In this document: one piece after another, positions 11,270 to 22,929 of the stretch | Position numbering within the stretch: position 1 is the stretch's first letter | Layout of the letters: each line of letters begins with the position of its first letter | Origin: Liolophura sinensis | Taxonomy: Eukaryota; Mollusca; Polyplacophora; Chitonida; Chitonidae | DNA: 64,000 bases | NCBI RefSeq assembly: GCF_032854445.1 | Contig: NC_088305.1 | Location: 22,732,955 to 22,796,954 of the forward strand | Direction: 5' to 3' | Translations under genes and position numbers: made by a program | The notes under the pieces: generated by a model | The model's database searches: none | What the model was told of the DNA's origin: nothing | What the model saw: only the letters and a program-made list of their open reading frames with translations

Positions 11270-11745
11270 TAAACAATGAGCGCATCTGACGTAATACGTG
11301 ATTAAGGAGTGCATTCAACGTAAAGAAGCTAGCAATGAGTGCATCCCACGTAAAGGAGGGGACCATGAGTGCATCCCACGTAAATAAGTCCCAAAAGAAG
11401 ACTAAATCAATCCCAAAGAATGAAGGTAGTTAACGTATAGACGCGAACATTGCATATATCTGATGTGTAGACTTTAACAGTGCGTTTATATGACGTACAG
11501 ACGTGAACAATGACGTTTAAACGTAAACAATTGAATGCATCCGAGTAAACGTGAACGGTGGGTGCATACGGCGTATAGACATGTAAAATAAGTGTACCTG
11601 ACTTATAAACCTAAACAATTAGTGCATCTGACGTGTTGGTGGAAACACTGATGGCATCTGACGTGCAGACAAGAGCAGTGAGTGCATCTGGTGTATAGAC
11701 GTGAACAATGTGTGCATCTGGTGTATAGACGTGAACATTTGGCGT
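11270..11745 (+). repeat. ~30-bp degenerate minisatellite
   Basis: About 15 units built on GTGCATCTGACGTATAGACG and TGAACAAT. The clearest period is 30 bp (GCATCTG at 11654, 11684 and 11714). Most units hold an ACGT core. The minus-strand 118-aa frame at 11603-11959 runs through it and is not taken as a gene. Confidence 0.75.
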
Positions 11746-13608
11746 TTTGATGTGATAAGTTTGATAATCCGTGACAATCGCGAAAGGCTTGTGAAAAGCG
11801 TATTTTTGTCAGTAGGCCTTTAAAGGGCAACCGATATGAAGAAGACGTTAGTTTAAAACAGGATGACAAATCGAATGGGATCACCTCATAGTCAACGGTC
11901 ACGGCGACCTGACATTCTGAGAAATGTACTTTGAAGAGAGAAATAAATGTTTTTTTCACTTAAATTTCCAATTAAATCGTTTTAAGACTTCTACATCGCG
12001 TTGAACGCCATTTCGGCCATGAACTGTCTCGGTGTGCATTGTCTTTTTTAGCTTTTGTTTCAAAGAATAACCCAATTAGTGTTGGTGTAATTTGAAAACA
12101 AATGTAGCTTACTGGTCTAAACCTATACGCGGAAACAGGCATTCGTGTACAAGCTGTCGACCAAAATGGAAGTCAGTAGTTGCAAGGCCAATTCCCTAAA
12201 TGACCCTTTCTGCTTTTTCCCTCGTCATTTGGACAATGTAGCTCAGTTTACAGGATTTGTGCCTATTCCGACCGAGTGGACAACTAATTTACACAACATT
12301 TAATCATTTACCGGTGAACATTTCGCCTCTCATCATTGCATAGATCGGTTCCGGAGTTTATGGCTTCAGTAGCCACAGAGTTGTTTTGTAGCCATAAGTA
12401 CTTAACCAGTCAAACATACACTTGCCTATAGTTGTCAATACTGGCGAACAGAGTCTTAATAAACGAACAGCACTATATTATTCACCTGCAGTTAGACTTG
12501 ACGTAGTTCATCTGCCCTGTCCGCACACAGCACTGAACGCGAAGAGTTCCGACTGGTACAATGGTCTCTTCATATCACGAGCCATAAGGGGCCGAGAGGG
12601 GTGATCATCATCACTGACAAGCGATCGATACTTGTCTATACATATACAGATATGAACTCTTAACAACCGGTCTCTGTGTGAAGTACTTCTCCGAGCGGTC
12701 TAAGAATATTATGGACACAAGACTGAATGTATCTTATTGGCAGACTAGTATGTATGTTGACTTTTTAAATCATTGTGTAAGATTAGAATCTATGTCTAAA
12801 TTTTCATTAGCTATTCTGTGGAACATTTTGTTACCAGTACTCACAACAGACTAACATATCCTACGTCCGCAAAATGCTAACATTATTCAGACAAAATCAG
12901 CCCGTCTGTCATTCGACAACGTTTTTCATACTTGTACAACACTATCATAACGTAACTGTAGCACCGATTTGGCCCAAGTACTACACTGGTTAAACAGTAG
13001 GACAATCACAGTACCACACAATATAGATATGATCGATGAAGCAGATGTTTACATAATTCATTTAATAATTCAATGATTGGCGAATATGAAGGACAGATGG
13101 CTGATTTGTGGTTTATTGTCAGAGAACCAAAATATCCAATCCACAGTTCATGTGGTCAACGGTTAAAAACAACATCCAATGTTGAATTCCCAAAGACCAG
13201 TTCTGTAGTAAAACTTCCACCATAATCTCTTAAAATGACATATATATCATTGAAATGGAAAATAATTACTTGGAAGTAGAAGAAGTTAACCATTTCCAAT
13301 GATCTCAATGACGTTGAAAACACGTGTGTACTAACCGATTGGTCAAATCTAAAGTCCACAACGCTTTATATTTACAACGTTGACACGTTCATATCTGCAT
13401 TATACACAGTGTCATGTCATGAAACAGGAAAATGTATTACGGTATCTCAGTTACGGTTTTATTGTTAATGTTCATGTAAACATAGCGATGACATTAAAAC
13501 TGCTTCATGTTTATACGGTCCCTAATGGCAGGGTTAAGCGGATTTGGATACATAATCACAAAGAATAGCGCTGTACATCTACATCGCTGCGATTATAAGT
13601 TGTAATTA
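11746..13608. other. Intergenic, nothing recognised
   Basis: AT-rich, frames under 70 codons, no repeats recognised. Confidence 0.4.
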
Positions 13609-13799
13609 ATGGTGAAGAAACCAGGCAGAGAACGGGGGAAACCCAGGACTATCCGTAGGTTGCTGACAGACCTTCCCACGTATGGCCGGGGAGGAAGCCA
13701 GCATGAGCTGGACTTGAACTCACAGCGATCGCATTGGTGAGAGGCTCCTGGGTCATTACGTTGTGTTAGCGCACTAACCAGCTGAGCCACGGAGGCCCC
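13609..13799 (-). mobile_element. SINE-A copy with tRNA head, tail missing
   Basis: In reverse orientation: body (GTTGCTGACAGACCTTCCCA, GGAAGCCAGCATGAGCTGG), B box (reverse complement of GAGTTCAAGTCC) and A box (CAGCTGAGCCACGGAGGCCC at the end). It stops before the conserved 3' tail. The 129-codon minus frame at 13593-13982 is an artefact of this insertion. Confidence 0.88.
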
Positions 13800-14167
13800 T
13801 AACGGTAATGAGCAGCAGGGTTTAAGTCTACATGCGCAAGTGTGGGTGACCGAAATGAAGCGCAGGTCAATGAAACTATCTGGGATGGAAAGAATCCCAG
13901 GTATACCAGAAGCATCTTTTGGCCTTACGCCTAATCTAAACATCCAGAACAAATTGTTCGAACGCGCAACATCCCTCTGCATTGTAGTTTAACACATACC
14001 TCACCAATTCTTAACCCATCACGTTTTTTTTTTCATTATCTTTATTTGTTTGTTGGGTCTGGTGTATGTAGTACTCACAAACAACTGTAGATAGTTTTGC
14101 ATGATCTTTTTTTATGAATCTAATGCAATGACGGTTTAAACACGTGGACATTGCAGACCTTTTTTCA

Positions 14168-14250
14168 CCCAATTGTGATTGGCAGAGCACTGGTAAGTGT
14201 GACGTCATTCAACAAAATCCACTCTCGTGGACACTGAGAGTAGATATAAC
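14168..14250 (+). promoter_or_regulatory. Promoter-like cluster: CCAAT, CRE, TATA
   Basis: CCAAT at 14169-14173, ATTGG at 14178-14182, a perfect CRE TGACGTCA at 14200-14207 and a TATAA at 14245-14249, all in promoter-like spacing. No open frame or splice donor follows within reach, so the transcript, if any, is unknown. Confidence 0.35.
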
Positions 14251-14275
14251 GTTGCAGGATCGCTGTAGTACCGAC

Positions 14276-17200
14276 CTGGTTTAACATACCTGTGTGATTA
14301 TAAGATATTGTCAGACTGTTGGACTGTCAGTTTCATTGTCTAGTTTGAGTGACAAAGCCTATTCCACTGGGATCATACGTTAAATGATCTGATACATTTA
14401 TTATATGTAACAGACTGCTTGAGTAAAAATTCATGTCTGTTCCTAGTCCGTTTGACTGACTATTTCATTGATTCCGTGGTAACAGGGCGCTGGTGTTTCC
14501 ATCGCCAGGACACGTGCTGTGAGAGTTCAAATCCGGCCTTGGACAGGGACTTTGTACATTCCCCCGCTCTCAATGTTTGTGGGGCTTTGCTAACAATAAG
14601 CGGACAGGGACGTTGATATAAAACCGTTTGCGCGGTCTAATGTTCGTTGAAGACAAATTGTCTTCTTGTGGATGTCTGTACTCCACAAAAGGGAAAGAAC
14701 TTGTCACAGGTCCGTGGTCATCATAAAAATTGTTTAGTATGGCCTTAGGCATCAATCGGATTAATGAACAACATTGATTAAGATGACACGAAATCTATTA
14801 TGACCAGCAAATGAAACTATTCATGGCATCAACTATATTTTCCCGCGGTACTCATTTTCTTCAAACTGAGTGACATGACAAAATAAGTACACAGGTGTTT
14901 TTCCGGCATATGAGTTCTACATTTGGAGTATGGAGGAGTATTTTTGATTTAGTGTCATTATTTCAGCAAACATGCCTGTCCAAATGAGCATTAATACATG
15001 CATGCATGCTTCGGGTTCTACGTCGTATTTCACAATTGTCACCCAGATGATGACGAGTAACATGTACAGTCTGTTTTGCTCGTCGGTATGTTGGGCCCTG
15101 CTTTTGATTTGTTCCGTACTCTCACTTTTATCCACACTAGTATATATACGATGTTGCCAATTTTTGGAAAAAGTTATGTTTTGCGACGTGTCTTTTATTC
15201 CTTATTATGAGAGTAATCATCTATCAACAGAAAATATCTAGATGAGAAACTGCCTTATGATTTATTGAACCGGTTCAGGCAATGGTATAAATTTAATTAG
15301 AAATCCGAGATAGAAGTGGTTTTTTTTTCTTGCTGTTATATGCATTGCCAGGTGTAGTGATATTTTAGCAAACGTAGTAGTTAACACAGCAGAGTAACCT
15401 TTAGGCACTAAAAACTGCATATAAAAACCAAGTAATATCCACGAGAAAGAGAAACAGGCAATATCGGAATGACAAAGCAAACTATCAAACAGAAAATTAG
15501 TCAAAACTCATACAAAAAATAGTTTTTTTTCTTTCAACCAGCAAGTAACACTGATGTTACCTACATGCTGTTCCCTTGTTGTGACAGAGAGTTTGACGGA
15601 TTTTTGTTTGTATATATGACGAAAGGAAATCGACATTTGAATAAATCGTTACAGGTCAGAGACATCAGAGGATTAACATCATGAAGTCCGGACAATCCTA
15701 ACCGGAGTCCGGAAGATCCGGATGGTGTCTTGTCTTCCGGGTTCAGACGGGGTATATCAGGTGCTTGACGGCTGAAGCAAATCCCAGCAGGAACTGGAAT
15801 TATTTACCCGCTGTGTGTCAATAAACTTAGGGGACAGTCATTACAAAGGTGGGCAGTCGTGCCATGTAAAATAACGGACTAACCACCATCTTTGCAAATA
15901 AATGTGGTTTTAATTCTCGGATCAACAGAACATTCGCCACAACAATGAGAACTGATATGAAAATCGACATTTTCATCGACCTTAACCAAACGCGACTCTA
16001 AATATAGAAGAAAGTAAAGGCCAAGAGCGCTAACTCACTTCCCGTGATTAGTGGCCAGATCGTGATAAGTCTCCTGACACCTTTGTTTAATTGGACTGTT
16101 AGGCTGCTTCCGGAATAGCTCTGTCACGTGTGTTGTCGACGTGTGAGTTCAGTCTGTGTAGGAGACATGTGTGGCTTTACTGTTCACATAACAAGAAAGG
16201 GTCACAGTTAAATGTCCGATCGTGTTTCGACGAAATCCTTATAAATGTTTGGAGATGGAATAGACATTTATACTCAGAATTATAATAGGTCTTTTTTTTC
16301 GTTAAGTCATATCAAAATTGTCTTGTTAAGTTGGGTCACAATGTAAATGTTTTTGCGTAATTTCCCAATAATCACCATGGAAGTTGTGTGGTAAATGTGT
16401 CTGTGAACAAGAACCCTCAAATGTATCTTCATGAACAGATACTATGTAATATGATTCGTCTATGAACGAAATGACAATGGCTGCCTGCTAAATGATTACA
16501 TATCTCTGTTTAGTCTCGTATTATCTTATACTAAACACTAAAAATAACATAATTCGTTAAGATGGCTGTGGCAACTCCTATAATGCTGCTTGTACGGTAA
16601 TTTGCACAGTGTGTGTTGGAGAACAACGGATGGGTTATGCATAACAAAGTGTGCATTTGGGGAAATACCTGGTGTACTAATCAAAAAACAAATTAACTTA
16701 GAACAGAGTTTGCAGGTGATTACTGGAGTTGGGGTATATTCTGGTATATTCTTACCAGATAAGGCGTGACATACGTGAGTATCAGCAGCTTTGGATTCCA
16801 TCGAAACAACACTAGAAATGAATCTGCATTGAGATAAGTCTATTTCCAGGTGATACCATGAACAGATAGACTTGAATGACAGAACTGCTTGAATTCAAAT
16901 TTCAAAAATGAATTCAAATCCAAGGCAATTGTACAGGGTAACTACAACAAAACATACAAGAGGAGCCGGAGATTTCTGGTTGTGGCTGCGATAATCCTTA
17001 TTTTTTATCTTTCCCGATCATTTGAGCATGTCGCTATATAGTACCGGCCGTGTAAGACTTAAATCGTAGAATGTCTATACATCCGTTAAACTCCCTGCAA
17101 TGTGTGTTTATCTTAACCTCATGTAGCATCATCCTAGAATAACAAGCCAAATTGATATCTGATATTCAAATTAAACTGTGTAATCGTATTTGTATAGTAC

Positions 17201-17576
17201 AACATTAGTTATGGTTGGTATTCTCCGTAGATCACCTTAGCGGAAACGTCAGCTGCCAAACCAATTAAAGCATCAGCCATCTACAGCTTAATAATGTAAT
17301 AAACGTTCCAGCGGAAATAATCGATGGTTCTCTATACCGTAATTGAAGAGGAAAACTATAAACTCTACTTCAGTCAACCAACTGTCCCAGTCACAAATAT
17401 AGATTTGTGCACGACAGATGTTGTGGCTGTCCCACTCACGCAGATACTATCCAAAGGTGTCAATTAGGTTCCGCGAGAAGTTGATAGCCTCAACATGCAA
17501 ATAATAAAAATTTCAGTTGAAATGGAAGTGATACTATATCACATGAGAGCCCAAGGTGACCTGACCTGACAAGATG
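14276..17576. other. Long intergenic stretch, nothing coding
   Basis: AT-rich with frames under 90 codons. The only local oddity is a cluster of three TCCGGA palindromes at 15687-15722. No SINE or minisatellite recognised. Confidence 0.45.
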
Positions 17577-17583
17577 CCCCCTC

Positions 17584-17643
<60 letters not shown>
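17577..17643. repeat. Poly-C followed by (CT)n microsatellite
   Basis: A C-run of about 14 leads directly into about 25 CT dinucleotides. Confidence 0.95.
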
Positions 17644-17646
<3 letters not shown>

Positions 17647-17849
17647 GACGGGGCTATCAGTTGCACCTTACCCGGAAATTACTCCTTTTTTAAACTTTTT
17701 TTTACCTTAAAGAGAATTTAAGAGGACTAAACCGTGGATGTATTCGCGATTTACACACCAGGCTTGATGCGTTGAGACGAGTGACTTTTGTAGAAAAATC
17801 TTAACTTGATTCTACATTTAAACATCACACTCTCCCCAATCAGGTTAGA

Positions 17850-17975
17850 ATGTTGCTTAGTGTTATCTTACACGCTATTTGGAACACATGCGTGAGAATA
17901 CAGTGTATTACTTCGCTTGCCGTCACCATATGACTGAAATATTGTTAAATACGACGTAAAGCCCAAAGCACACAT
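17850..17975 (+). mobile_element. SINE-B 3' tail fragment
   Basis: Shares with SINE-B (3640-4035) the tail block GCCGTCACCATATGACTGAA followed by ATATTGTTAAATACGACG and a CACA-rich end. Confidence 0.5.
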
Positions 17976-19000
17976 ACATACCTCCCTTGTGAAGAGTTCA
18001 TACCATCTAGATTGTAATCAGAGGTACGGACACCGCCGTCCAGTAATGCATAACAAGGAACAGGAAAGCCGTCCGCATCCATGTCATAGGGAATATAGTG
18101 GTTAATGTGCAATGAGGTGAAAGGTGTCCTTACAAAGCGATATACCGAATCATTGTGTTCCTTCACTCTGTGTTTAACACAACTGAAGTGTAGGGTTTAA
18201 TATCAGTGGATTACTCTGGTGAGCAGCCCTTGATTTCCGAACGAGATTTCGTAAAAAAAACACAGCCTTTAAGTAATTATCTTTCTGCTTTACTGTTGAA
18301 GGCGACTGCTTTTAAATACTGTTGTCCGATTTGTTATTCAGCTTTTCACTTTGTTTCACTGAATACGGACAATGTCTTGAAATGTAAGACACTGCATGTG
18401 GTGTTCAGTACAATGAGGTCAAGTTGATTTTTGTGGGGTTTTTATATTCACATGTAATGGGAACAGCCTTCAGGTGCTTACACTGGCAGTAGCTAGTGAG
18501 AACTTCACTTGAACTCAGTTGTTAGAGCGCTGAGCTTCGGCTTTCTTATTCCAGTTATACGCATTCATAGATATAGGTGAACTTTCTCGAGATAATAAAC
18601 TTGACTTGTGTGCAAATACGACAGCGATATTGTCCGATCTCAATTTGCCAGTAAGAGTAACTTTGCTTCGTTCAAACATTTGGCTGTGTTAAATTATTTA
18701 GGCAAACAGTTACTGAAGTTTTAGCTTTAGATTAAATTTAACTCTCTTCAATAAATAAATGATTAATTCAAAGTATTTGATGTATAGCTCTGAGTTGTTT
18801 ACCTGGTGATGCTTTCCTCTTTTACTTTTCCTTTAAACTATCAACTTTCTTTTTTATTACGTTTTAAGTTCAATTTAAACCTGTAGCGAATACTGTGGTG
18901 CATGCTTGTAGAGTTCAGTTTGTCAAGAGCTGACAATGTTTGACACGCCATGACTTGGCCATTGAAATAACGTGTTCAAGAATCTACCGATTACTTTATT
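17976..19000. other. Intergenic, nothing recognised
   Basis: AT-rich. Short frames at 17945-18166 and 18206-18427 without recognisable domains. Confidence 0.4.
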
Positions 19001-19017
19001 TCATGAGCCCCAGTCGG

Positions 19018-19060
19018 GATTGGTCACCTAGTATCGCGTACCCCTGTGCCCATATAAACA
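19018..19060 (+). promoter_or_regulatory. Promoter-like: inverted CCAAT plus TATAAA
   Basis: ATTGG at 19018-19022 and CATATAAAC at 19051-19059 in a locally GC-richer patch. No downstream coding frame or strong donor. Weak evidence. Confidence 0.22.
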
Positions 19061-19129
19061 CTCACGGCCGTGTTGGAACTGTTTATCTATGGTTATGAGT
19101 CGATTAAACGTCAGAGCTTCATTTAAAAT

Positions 19130-19794
19130 CCCTCGCTTGAACCTGCTAAAACCGGATTGTTGAGAGCTCTTGTCTTATATGGAATTTATACATTTGCATG
19201 ACAAATTTTGTCCATTACAAAAGTTTTATGAGAGGCGATTAACAAGCCGCGTATGGTAGTCAAGAAGGGTCATAACATCTCCACTCTAATCAAATCGCTA
19301 CTGAGGATTTTGGAAACCCATGTCCAACAATTCCCTAGAGTCGAATAAGATGTATCAGCTTACATGAAAGGGGAATTTCTTTCATTTCCGTCAGTACCTA
19401 CGTAAGGACATATAATTAAGACAGAATTATGTGAACAATTACTGCCCTCCTGCTGGTAATGAACAACATGCGCCACTGACGCTGTTCCACTAAACCTGCT
19501 TCCTAGAGGATGCCTGGCATTAATTGTGAGACGATAAGTAAGTTCAAGAGATGACGGGCTTTGTAAATTGCTAACAGTTTACGAGAACCGGCATTAATAT
19601 ACGCTAGGACATAGAACACGTCATCTTATTACAAACACGCCATGGAGTCGATAGAAAGGATCTGACACAAGACAACTATAACCTTAAATCAAACCTGGAT
19701 GGCCTGAAACCAAACAGGATTAAAAAGTACCTGTGACGCCTTATACGAAGCTCTGATATGTTTGACTTTAGGCAACTTCAACCGAGACATAAAG
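19130..19794. other. Intergenic, nothing recognised
   Basis: No frame, SINE or array seen. Confidence 0.4.
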
Positions 19795-20060
19795 ATTAAA
19801 ATTCGTGGCTAAGGGTTTCTCTGGCCAAAGACAGACATGATTTTTCTAATCTTTGGGTAGCTAAGAGAGCAGACAGAAATTCGCTTCGGCTAAAGACAGT
19901 CTTGAAACTTTTTAACCTTGGGTAGCTATGAAGACAGACTGAAATCCCTGGTAAAAGTTTCTTGATAGTTTAACTAAGATATGAAATTATATTAAGTTTG
20001 GGTAGCTAGGATAAAATATTGAATTTCCCGCCAAAGGGCTGCAAGTTTTCAAGAAAATGT
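19795..20060 (+). repeat. Degenerate tandem repeat, ~3 units of 65-80 bp
   Basis: GGGTAGCTA recurs at 19855, 19920 and 20000. Each copy is preceded by TTTTTAA/TTTCTAAT-like text and followed by a GACAGA(C/A)(A/T)GAAAT block and a GCCAAAG/GGCTAAAG block. Confidence 0.55.
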
Positions 20061-20264
20061 TGGTATTCAGAGCGAAGTCACTATGATGTTGCTAACATAC
20101 AAGGATTTTCTATGTAATCTTTTGCACTGATTTTACGGTCAACCTACTACAGGATTTCTGTGGCTGCTTTCTCTGAATTAGGACAAGCTTATTTTCCAAG
20201 AATGAATCGGTGTGGATACTGGACGTTAGTTAACGGTAACACTGTCTTACTTAAGGTATCTTCA

Positions 20265-20540
20265 TGTGTGTGTACAAATTCTGTGTCTTCTTGTGGCAGG
20301 ACGAGTCCAATCCGCCAAAGTCCCGCTTCCACTGAAGACACCAGGCATTGCAACAGTCACATTATACTGACACCGGGCCCACCAGTCATGTTTCCTTGCT
20401 CTGACTTCTCAGTGTTGAGCGCTAGGTGAGGCAGCATCAAGCACCATTTTTAAAGTCTATGACCCGATCAGGGTTTGATTCCGGGTCTCCCTTCGCGGCG
20501 CACACTCTAACCTCCACCGAATCAGTCTGTCACTTATAGA
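20265..20540 (-). mobile_element. SINE-B copy (tRNA-headed)
   Basis: On plus it ends in a reverse-complemented tRNA head (CAGGGTTTGATTCCGGGTCT, B box). Before this come CACATTATACTGACACCGGG, GACTTCTCAGTGTTGAGCGC and GCACCATTTTTAAAGTCTAT. Its CAGTATAATG block matches the copy at 3640-4035. The plus-strand frame at 20160-20429 runs antisense through it and is rejected as a gene. Confidence 0.75.
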
Positions 20541-20899
20541 ATACCAACAGCTTATAGCGGCTCATTTCCGCACGGCTGACGTCCTTCGAGCCATTCAACC
20601 TGCACGGCATTCTGAGTGGGTTAGACAGCTGCCGACGTAACCGCAGACATAAATTTGAATTTAGATAAATTCGAGCAGTTGTGACAGGTGCACGTGTTTG
20701 ACAGAGTTCATTACAGGTGGACCTACAGAAAAACCGAGGCTTTTATCGCAATATTTAGAATTAAGCCATGTGGAATGTCTCTTTGTGCATAATTACAAAC
20801 CCTAAGCCTGGATAGAATATAGCACTGAATATGCAAATTTACTCAAATTTTATCTGCAGATATCAGGAGGTTTCGCAGTGCAATAAAAAGCATGCAATA

Positions 20900-21430
20900 T
20901 ATAGAGTAAAACCAGGGCAGTGTGATAATCCAGCGGTTATACGTAAACGGTGAAATACGGCCTCTTTCAGTTTACCTTAGTTAGGGCTATATTCTAACTG
21001 TTCACGTGTATGTTTAAAGAGTAGCAAATAGACACCACTTATCACCATGGCTTAAGCAGGAACAGATAATAAAAAATACAATGCAAAATTTATTAGGCGT
21101 AACTGGTCCCTAGAATTACTTACAATACTGTGTTGTCATTACATCAACATAGAGTTTAAAGCCGGAGCGGCGTGATCATTGGCAACTGGTCACAAGTTAC
21201 CGGTGAAAAACGGTCTCTTCACCTCAGTTAAGGTTTTATTCCACCTGTTCATGTAAATATTTAAAAAGAAGCAAATTACATGCCTCAAAGCACCATGGCT
21301 TCTGCAGAAATAGGTGAAAAAATGTTGCGATGCCAACTGCAGTTATATAAATTTATGTCAATTGTTTAGAATAATGGTACTCACAATGCCGTGTTATCAT
21401 CACAGATCTCGATGTTCTGGTATGGGAAAA
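20900..21430 (+). repeat. Tandem duplication, ~248-bp unit, two copies
   Basis: Landmarks recur in order: a GATAATCC/GATCATTGG block, ACGGTGAAATACGGCCTCTT versus CCGGTGAAAAACGGTCTCTT, CCTGTTCATGTAAATATTTA, CACCATGGCTT (21043 and 21291) and ACAATACTGTGTTGTCAT versus ACAATGCCGTGTTATCAT. Diverged, so old. Confidence 0.7.
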
Positions 21431-22134
21431 TGATGCCAGTTATCAAACGAGTGTCCCCACCATTTGTCCTGTAAATTTCATTAGAACTGTTTGAGAAGGA
21501 GTTTTCGAAGTCATCAGTACTTATTTGCGAATATGCAAACGAGATACTGTTTACTTAAGCTGTAAGATACACAGTCTAAGATACGCTAGATGAAGTTTCC
21601 TGCTTGGATGTGTACATGTAACGAAGTCATTCCATAATTCATGAAAAATAACTTGACACAAATAAATGATTTTGGGGGAAAATGGCAATTTAATTAATGT
21701 CAACATAAAGCTGTCTTTATGACAAAAGTGATGACATCGTAAATTATCCTTTAATGCTTGGACAGGAATATACCGAAGGGCCCAGCGTATGGCGTGCACA
21801 TATCTCGCCTTGTAAAATTTGTTAGATCCTGTGTGTTGTGTAAGGATTTCAATCAACTTCACAAATTATTATTGCAGAAACCAGTGTTTCAGGGTTATTC
21901 CATCAAACGCCTTCACTCGTTTCTGAAATTTTACAATGAGTATAATTCTCTTGTATGTAGATATGGACAGAGCGCCCAGAATCTCTGGCTTTCTGCTTTT
22001 GCAATGATTGTGCAGCATTGTGCCTAGTTCGGTTTAACCTGGCGTTAGGGGCTGTCTATTCATGGTGTTGAATAAAATCGCCACTTTGGATACATGAACA
22101 GTTGCAATCAAAGTTCAACTAAGATATGTATTTT
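21431..22134. other. Intergenic, nothing recognised
   Basis: Short frames at 21551-21862 (minus) and 21758-22027 (plus) overlap each other and resemble no family. Confidence 0.4.
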
Positions 22135-22250
22135 ATTAACAACTTATGTACTAACAGACACACGACTTGAATACTGATTCGGCAAAATATAACTTGTGTC
22201 TTTCCAAAATCACTGACAACTGTTGACTGCTTCTCTTTATATGAATCCTT
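22135..22250 (+). repeat. Dispersed repeat, copy 1 of 2
   Basis: Matches 50865-50985: AACAACTT, (A/T)ACACGA(C/T)TTGAATA, TGTCTTTCCAAAATCACTGA and CAACTGTTGACTGC blocks in the same order and orientation. Family unknown. Confidence 0.6.
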
Positions 22251-22696
22251 CCTATTGTCGTACGTTTCTGTAAGGTTGTGTTAAACGTCATGTTGGGAAT
22301 TGATCTAGCGAGGTTTTATGTGGCTGAACCGGAATAAAAAAAATCCACTGGACACCTGTGAAAAGCTGTGATTGTAATTGTAGCAATATTGTGGCGAGCA
22401 TTGTTGCCAGATGCAACACTGTGGCTTAGTGACCCTGGATTCAAACGTCAAACATCGCGACACATTTCACCTAGCTTTCCACGTAAGTTGATTTTATCTC
22501 CTCTGAAATCTAACAACAAGAAAGCGGTCCCTGATCTGTTTACAAGCACGAGTAAATGACCTGATGCGTAAATAATGTTCCCGCAAAACGTAAATGTTCA
22601 CTAATATTAGGCGTGATAACATCGGGATGTCGATTTCTTTCCTGAGATCAAGCAATGACCTTACATGGTGATGGTGCAGCATCCGAATGGTCTCAG

Positions 22697-22925
22697 CCAA
22701 TCATTGACGACGACTCATTGTTTAAAAAAAGACCAATGACAGCCAGAGGACAGCCGCCGGTTTGGACTTTACGGGCAGTGCTTATGCCCTGGACGGTGAC
22801 AGGGCCATATATTTATAGGAGACTAATGGCATACCTGTCACGCGCAGGCAACTTAACAGTTCCCAGCGCTGAGGGGAACCTGCACGGTGTGGTCAGAAAA
22901 ACATGTGGATAATCTCTTCTTGGCG
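22697..22925 (+). promoter_or_regulatory. Candidate promoter with non-coding first exon
   Basis: Two CCAAT boxes (22697-22701, 22733-22737), then a TATATTTATA box (22808-22817), then a GC-richer stretch that would be transcribed from about 22840 and ends at a good splice donor, GCG|GTAAGC (GT at 22926-22927). The only ATG frame (22828) stops at 22912 before the donor, so the exon would be leader or non-coding. No acceptor or coding exon could be assigned downstream. Confidence 0.35.
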
Positions 22926-22929
22926 GTAA

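Noticed and set aside
11603-11959. 118-codon minus frame with Cys-rich end
   Set aside because: The Cys-rich part is the translation of the 30-bp minisatellite.
13593-13982. 129-codon minus frame
   Set aside because: Its middle is a reverse SINE-A copy and the ends have no recognisable content.
14500-14550. B-box-like GAGTTCAAATCCGG
   Set aside because: No A box at the right distance and no SINE body after it, so left unannotated.
20160-20429. 89-codon plus frame after an acceptor-like CTACAG
   Set aside because: Most of it is antisense to the SINE-B copy at 20265-20540.
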